This document shows, in pieces, positions 7,418-9,565 of a stretch of 9,565 nucleotides of DNA (positions are counted from its first letter, which is position 1; every line of letters starts with the position of its first letter). The position numbers and the translations under genes were made by a program. Origin of the DNA: Promethearchaeota archaeon (GTDB lineage: Archaea; Asgardarchaeota; Lokiarchaeia; Sigynarchaeales; SOKP01). Under the pieces are notes generated by a model. It was not told the origin of the DNA and made no database searches. It saw only the letters and a program-made list of their open reading frames with translations. The stretch spans positions 1 to 9,565 of the forward strand of contig JAUXAJ010000206.1 in the NCBI GenBank assembly GCA_030620005.1, in the 5' to 3' direction.

Positions 7418-8071
7418 TTATTTCTTGGATTTTTTATTGATAAAAATGTAATAGATAAATAAAATTAAACCTACGATTAACAATACCCCCCAATATATAT
7501 TAATTTTCACGATTGGCAAATAAAAGAGCAAATAGTGTTCAATAATACCCCATAGGGAAGCGCTGAGAATTCCTCCCATTATTATAAAAACGATTACTTC
7601 TGAGGGAAACTCTTGGACTTTCATTTTTGCTTGAGTTTCCCTGACTACCTTTCCAACTTCTTCAATAATATTTTTATTTTCGGGAATATATGGAACGATA
7701 TCTTTGATGGACTCAGGTAAATTTTTGTAAATTAGGCCTGTTCTACTATCGGGAAGGCGTTCTATTTTTGTTCCACCAATATTTTCTCCAAATCTCATGA
7801 TTCCAACTCCTTTAGTCTCGGCCTCCTCGATTACTTCTATTGGAACTCGCACTGCGCTACTAACAGCAATATAACCCCCATCCCAATCCTCTTTAATAAC
7901 CTTGTCAACTACAGTATCGTACGATCCGCTAATATTTTTGTACGAATCTGCTACGTGCACGATATATTCTTTATTTTCATCTTTAAGGATCCAGTGAGGC
8001 CCGTGTTCGTGCTCCGCTCCTGAAAATTCACTATAATTATTAATATATTTTTTGAATTCTTTTTTTGACAT
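7418..8071 (-). CDS. Two-helix membrane protein with an N-terminal soluble domain, possibly degenerate PD-(D/E)XK-like
   Basis: The preferred start is the ATG at 8071, nine bases after AGGAAGGTG; the GTG at 8083, which would add four residues, lies inside that ribosome site. The product has 217 residues. Residues 1-115 form a soluble domain: a strand-turn-strand (HWILKDENKEYIVHVADSYK), then DKVIKEDWDGGYIAVSS, VPIEVIEEAETKGVGIMRF. This order resembles restriction-endonuclease-like folds, where E-x-K falls in the second strand and a later YIAV...A...GIG strand-helix-strand follows; here the expected E-x-K is replaced by ADSYK, so activity is doubtful. Residues about 159-184 and 190-211 are membrane helices, ending in a basic tail INKKSKK. 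The gene lies 117 bases upstream of the ATPase-nitrilase gene in the same direction and may supply a membrane-attached partner. The fold call is tentative; the membrane helices are clear. Confidence 0.75.
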   Translation of the reverse strand: MSKKEFKKYINNYSEFSGAEHEHGPHWILKDENKEYIVHVADSYKNISGSYDTVVDKVIKEDWDGGYIAVSSAVRVPIEVIEEAETKGVGIMRFGENIGGTKIERLPDSRTGLIYKNLPESIKDIVPYIPENKNIIEEVGKVVRETQAKMKVQEFPSEVIVFIIMGGILSASLWGIIEHYLLFYLPIVKINIYWGVLLIVGLILFIYYIFINKKSKK

Positions 8072-8080
8072 TATAATTAA

Positions 8081-8089
8081 CACCTTCCT
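8081..8089 (-). promoter_or_regulatory. Ribosome binding site that decides the start of the membrane-protein gene
   Basis: The minus strand reads AGGAAGGTG followed by nine bases and ATG (8071). The GTG at its end is an in-frame possible start, but using it would place the start codon inside the motif, so the ATG is preferred. Confidence 0.6.
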
Positions 8090-8126
8090 ATATTGGATTA
8101 TGGTTTTAATAAGTGTTGAATTCTTT

Positions 8127-8136
8127 AAAATATAAA
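8127..8136 (-). promoter_or_regulatory. Putative TATA box of the membrane-protein gene
   Basis: The minus strand reads TTTATATTTT, identical over ten bases to the element at 7331-7340. Its centre is about 61 bases before the ATG at 8071, which would put transcription start near 8105 and give a leader of about 35 bases containing the ribosome site. Positions 8137-8267 hold no other feature I can support. Confidence 0.4.
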
Positions 8137-8267
8137 GGTATTATAAATTCATAAAGATTATTTTTTACACTAATTTCTAAATCCTTATTTTTTATCCCAT
8201 CTTAGCACTATCATACGACTTCGTACTAACCAAAATAAATGAATGAAGTTTTTATGTAGACAGTAAA

Positions 8268-8665
8268 ATGATTGTCGACGCGATATCTGGAACGATTAAT
8301 TTGGAGGATTTCTTGACTCTAGAACAGAGATAGTTTTACGACGCTCATCGAGAATTCATCATTCACGCTTTATATCATCCAGCCAAGGAAGAATCAGTGT
8401 TAGTTTCTTTCAACGAGCAAATTTACGCGCTTTCGCACTTCAAGAGCGAATTCCTGCCCAAATACAAGATTTACTTTCAGTGGGGTTTTTACGATTACAT
8501 CCGGCAAGACCGCCTCCAGGTCGTCATTTTAGAAAATCACGACATGATCATTTCCCGAAACCTGGAATTAGAAGTGAGACCGAACTCCAGTCCTTTAAAA
8601 GAAGAACTATGTTAAGCAGCCTGATAGAAATGTTCGTTCCTGGAGAAGATTATTGGGCGTTATGA
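8268..8665 (+). pseudogene. Decayed unrecognised gene with an in-frame TAG and a later frameshift
   Basis: From ATG 8268 a frame reads MIVDAISGTINLEDFLTLEQ, then R, then meets TAG at 8331, and continues as protein-like sequence (FYDAHREFIIHALYHPAKEE and onwards through FQWGFYDYIRQDRL) to a stop at 8613. A GTG at 8397 could in principle restart it. Near 8585-8610 plausible protein continues in another frame (TMLSSLIEMFVPGEDYWAL) to TGA at 8663. One nonsense codon and one frameshift in otherwise coding-like DNA indicate a broken gene. I do not recognise the family. The segment is visibly richer in G and C than the genes around it and closer to the 3' half of the TrmB/coiled-coil gene. A functional short protein from 8397 (72 codons) cannot be excluded. 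Confidence 0.5.
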
Positions 8666-8864
8666 GAATTTATCAAAAAATATAAAATATTCCCTTCCCA
8701 AATTACTTGAGGAAAAGGATATTCGAGATATTATTCAAGATTTAAAGGATGAAAGGTGGTTAGATTGGCAAATTATTAGCGTTGTTTCGAATCAAGCGGG
8801 CTACGCACGATTATATTCTCAATTTATAGGGCCAATCTTTCAGGCAAATAGTAGACCAATCTAA
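8628..8864 (+). pseudogene. Chimeric remnant: unrelated 5' part joined to the last 30 codons of a TrmB/coiled-coil gene
   Basis: The frame is open from 8628 to the TAA at 8862-8864 but contains no ATG. The first part reads NIKYSLPKLLEEKDIRDIIQ and then DLKDERWLDWQ, which does not resemble the corresponding part of the TrmB/coiled-coil protein. From 8770 it continues in the correct frame into ISVVSNQAGYARLYSQFIGP and the terminal SRPI. The displaced 3' end has thus kept its own reading frame and stop. It is probably not expressed. Either it is the original 3' end pushed away by an insertion, or the residue of a deleted paralogue. Confidence 0.55.
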
Positions 8865-8870
8865 AGCAAA
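8770..8870 (+). repeat. Right copy of the 101-bp direct repeat
   Basis: It matches 2360-2460 with four substitutions (8807, 8813, 8831, 8851). In the gene's frame the first three fall in third codon positions and keep Ala, Leu and Gly; the fourth changes Asn to Ser. It ends six bases past the stop. With the left copy it brackets 6309 bases (2461-8769) that contain the ATPase-nitrilase and membrane-protein genes. Confidence 0.85.
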
Positions 8871-8897
8871 TCTTAAATTTTCTATTTCGCCTATATA

Positions 8898-8904
8898 TTT
8901 TTTT
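8898..8904 (+). terminator. Poly-T run after the right repeat copy
   Basis: Seven T residues lie 34 bases after the duplicated stop codon. No such run follows the left copy, where the next frame begins at once. This is consistent with 8871 onwards being the original downstream flank of the TrmB/coiled-coil gene, with its terminator. The stretch 8871-9047 otherwise holds only the elements listed and a short open frame ending at 8967 (LGIPSNLTIDDFKKIVGK) with no usable start. Confidence 0.35.
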
Positions 8905-8964
8905 ATTAATTTGGGTATCCCTTCTAATTTGACTATAGATGATTTCAAAAAAATTGTTGGCAAG

Positions 8965-8979
8965 TAACTTTCGAAGTTA
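8965..8979. repeat. Short hairpin upstream of the GNAT gene
   Basis: TAACTT, a TCG loop and AAGTTA form a perfect 6-bp stem directly before the TATA-like element at 8982. It could be an operator half-site pair or part of a terminator for a transcript arriving from the left. It is too short to be certain. Confidence 0.25.
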
Positions 8980-8981
8980 AG

Positions 8982-8990
8982 TTTAAATAT
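8982..8990 (+). promoter_or_regulatory. Putative TATA box of the GNAT gene
   Basis: TTTAAATAT is centred about 62 bases before the ATG at 9048. Transcription would start near 9012, giving a leader of about 35 bases that includes a weak ribosome site AGGAT at 9038-9042. An alternative AT-rich element near 9018-9029 lies too close to the start codon unless the mRNA is leaderless. Confidence 0.3.
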
Positions 8991-9047
8991 TTTTAATCTA
9001 AATTTACTTTACATCAATTTATAATTATACTTGAAGTAGGATCGAAA

Positions 9048-9565
9048 ATGGATCAAAAAAGTATTGAAAACTCAAGGGAAAACGCAAAAAAGGATTCCGA
9101 TTTTATTATCCGACCAATGAATAAAGATGAAAAAAAGGAGGTACGTAGATTGTGTAGGCGTTGCTTTCCCATAACAGAGTGGTGGCCTTTTAGAATTAGC
9201 CCTAATGTTTTAGTTGCCCAGTTTAAAAACCAAATAGTGGGTGCAGTCGTTCTACGGCTCTCTTCTTTATCAAAAAAACGAAAAGTTGGATTTGTAGAAT
9301 ATATATTTACTGCTCCTGAAGTACGTGGAATGGGATATGGGCAAAGATTATTAGAAGCCTCGTTAAAATTATTTGAAGAACAAGGATGCGATGAGATTAT
9401 TACACAAATAAAAGGGGATAATACAAGTTCAAGTAAAACCTTTTCCACTAGAGGATTCACGGTTCTTTCACCAGGACAGCAACTAAGACGCTATGGTATA
9501 GGAATAATTAAATTATGGATAACGACAATGCATGTTTTAGCCAAAGGTCAGTTACTTTGGGTACG
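9048..9565 (+). CDS. GNAT-family N-acetyltransferase (3' end cut by the window)
   Basis: An ATG at 9048 opens a frame of 172 codons that runs off the right edge. After a charged, probably flexible N-terminus (1-18), residues 19-140 show the GNAT order: strand FIIRPMNKDE, helix EVRRLCRRCFP, strands VLVAQFKNQIVGAVVLRL and KVGFVEYIFTAPEV, the acetyl-CoA loop RGMGYG (R93-x-x-G96-x-G98) and its helix QRLLEASLKLFEEQG, then DEIITQIKGDN and FSTRGFTVL. Such enzymes move an acetyl group from acetyl-CoA to an amine; the substrate cannot be told. Residues 141-172 (for example YGIGIIKLWITTMHVLAKGQ) go beyond a minimal GNAT fold and may begin a C-terminal extension. It lies to the right of the repeat and is probably part of the original chromosome rather than the inserted block. 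Confidence 0.85.
   Translation, partial: MDQKSIENSRENAKKDSDFIIRPMNKDEKKEVRRLCRRCFPITEWWPFRISPNVLVAQFKNQIVGAVVLRLSSLSKKRKVGFVEYIFTAPEVRGMGYGQRLLEASLKLFEEQGCDEIITQIKGDNTSSSKTFSTRGFTVLSPGQQLRRYGIGIIKLWITTMHVLAKGQLLWV

Noticed and set aside
8214..8225. Small hairpin TACGA-CT-TCGTA
   Set aside because: A 5-bp stem with a two-base loop, next to no promoter or gene end; too short to support a role.
8480..8665. A separate 61-codon gene starting at ATG 8480
   Set aside because: Its first half is Pro/Arg/His-rich in a frame that is out of register with the better coding frame; only its last part looks like protein. It is better explained as the frameshifted tail of the broken gene.
9133..9143. AAAAGGAGGT, a perfect Shine-Dalgarno-like motif
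   Set aside because: It lies inside the GNAT gene and is not followed by a start codon at suitable distance; it encodes lysine, glutamate and valine codons of that protein.
9053..9460. Minus-strand frame opposite the GNAT gene
   Set aside because: The plus strand carries a clear GNAT fold with the acetyl-CoA loop; this frame is its antisense shadow.
1..9565. CRISPR array, tRNA or rRNA genes, insertion sequence, integrase or transposase
   Set aside because: I saw no regularly spaced repeats, cloverleaf-like sequence, transposase-like DDE motif or tyrosine-recombinase motif on either strand.

Overview
The window is AT-rich and looks archaeal. Most reading frames are preceded by TATA-like boxes about 25-45 bases (in places 55-65) before the start codon. 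Leaders are short or nearly absent, and only a few genes have a clear Shine-Dalgarno motif. The 749-residue protein, with a TrmB-type winged helix followed by more than 500 residues of coiled coil and a C-terminal TrmB/PLD-like domain, is an architecture I associate with Asgard (Loki-type) archaea. That placement is an inference; no rRNA or tRNA gene is present to confirm it.

Layout. (1) 1-56: the first 18 codons of a leftward gene that may be a class I glutamine amidotransferase-like protein, facing away from the next gene. (2) 205-2454: the TrmB/coiled-coil gene, rightward. (3) 2461-8769: a very AT-rich block holding an unrecognised 209-codon frame with a poor start (2470-3099), an overlapping 53-codon frame with a strong ribosome site (3056-3217), a leftward 1335-residue protein (3293-7300), a leftward 217-residue two-helix membrane protein (7418-8071), and decayed coding sequence (8268-8665). 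(4) 8770-8870: a second, 97-of-101 identical copy of the 3' end of the TrmB/coiled-coil gene. (5) 9048 to the right edge: a GNAT acetyltransferase, cut by the window end.

Main result. The 1335-residue protein joins an OLD/RecF-like ABC ATPase (Walker A GKNNSGKT, signature SGTQQ, Walker B IIFIDEPEVSLHP) to a C-terminal nitrilase-family hydrolase with a visible Glu-Lys-Cys set (E1111, K1198 or K1204, C1235). About 590 unrecognised residues lie in front. An ATPase of this type with a hydrolase effector in the place where OLD proteins carry TOPRIM suggests an anti-mobile-element (defence) protein. The membrane protein immediately upstream has a soluble domain that resembles a degenerate PD-(D/E)XK fold, and the same TATA decamer lies in front of both genes. 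Together they form a candidate two-gene system.

The AT-rich block is bracketed by the 101-bp direct repeat made of the last 30 codons, stop and six further bases of the TrmB/coiled-coil gene. This is the pattern left when an element integrates into the 3' end of a gene and restores it. No integrase is visible here, so a paralogue remnant or unequal recombination remains possible.
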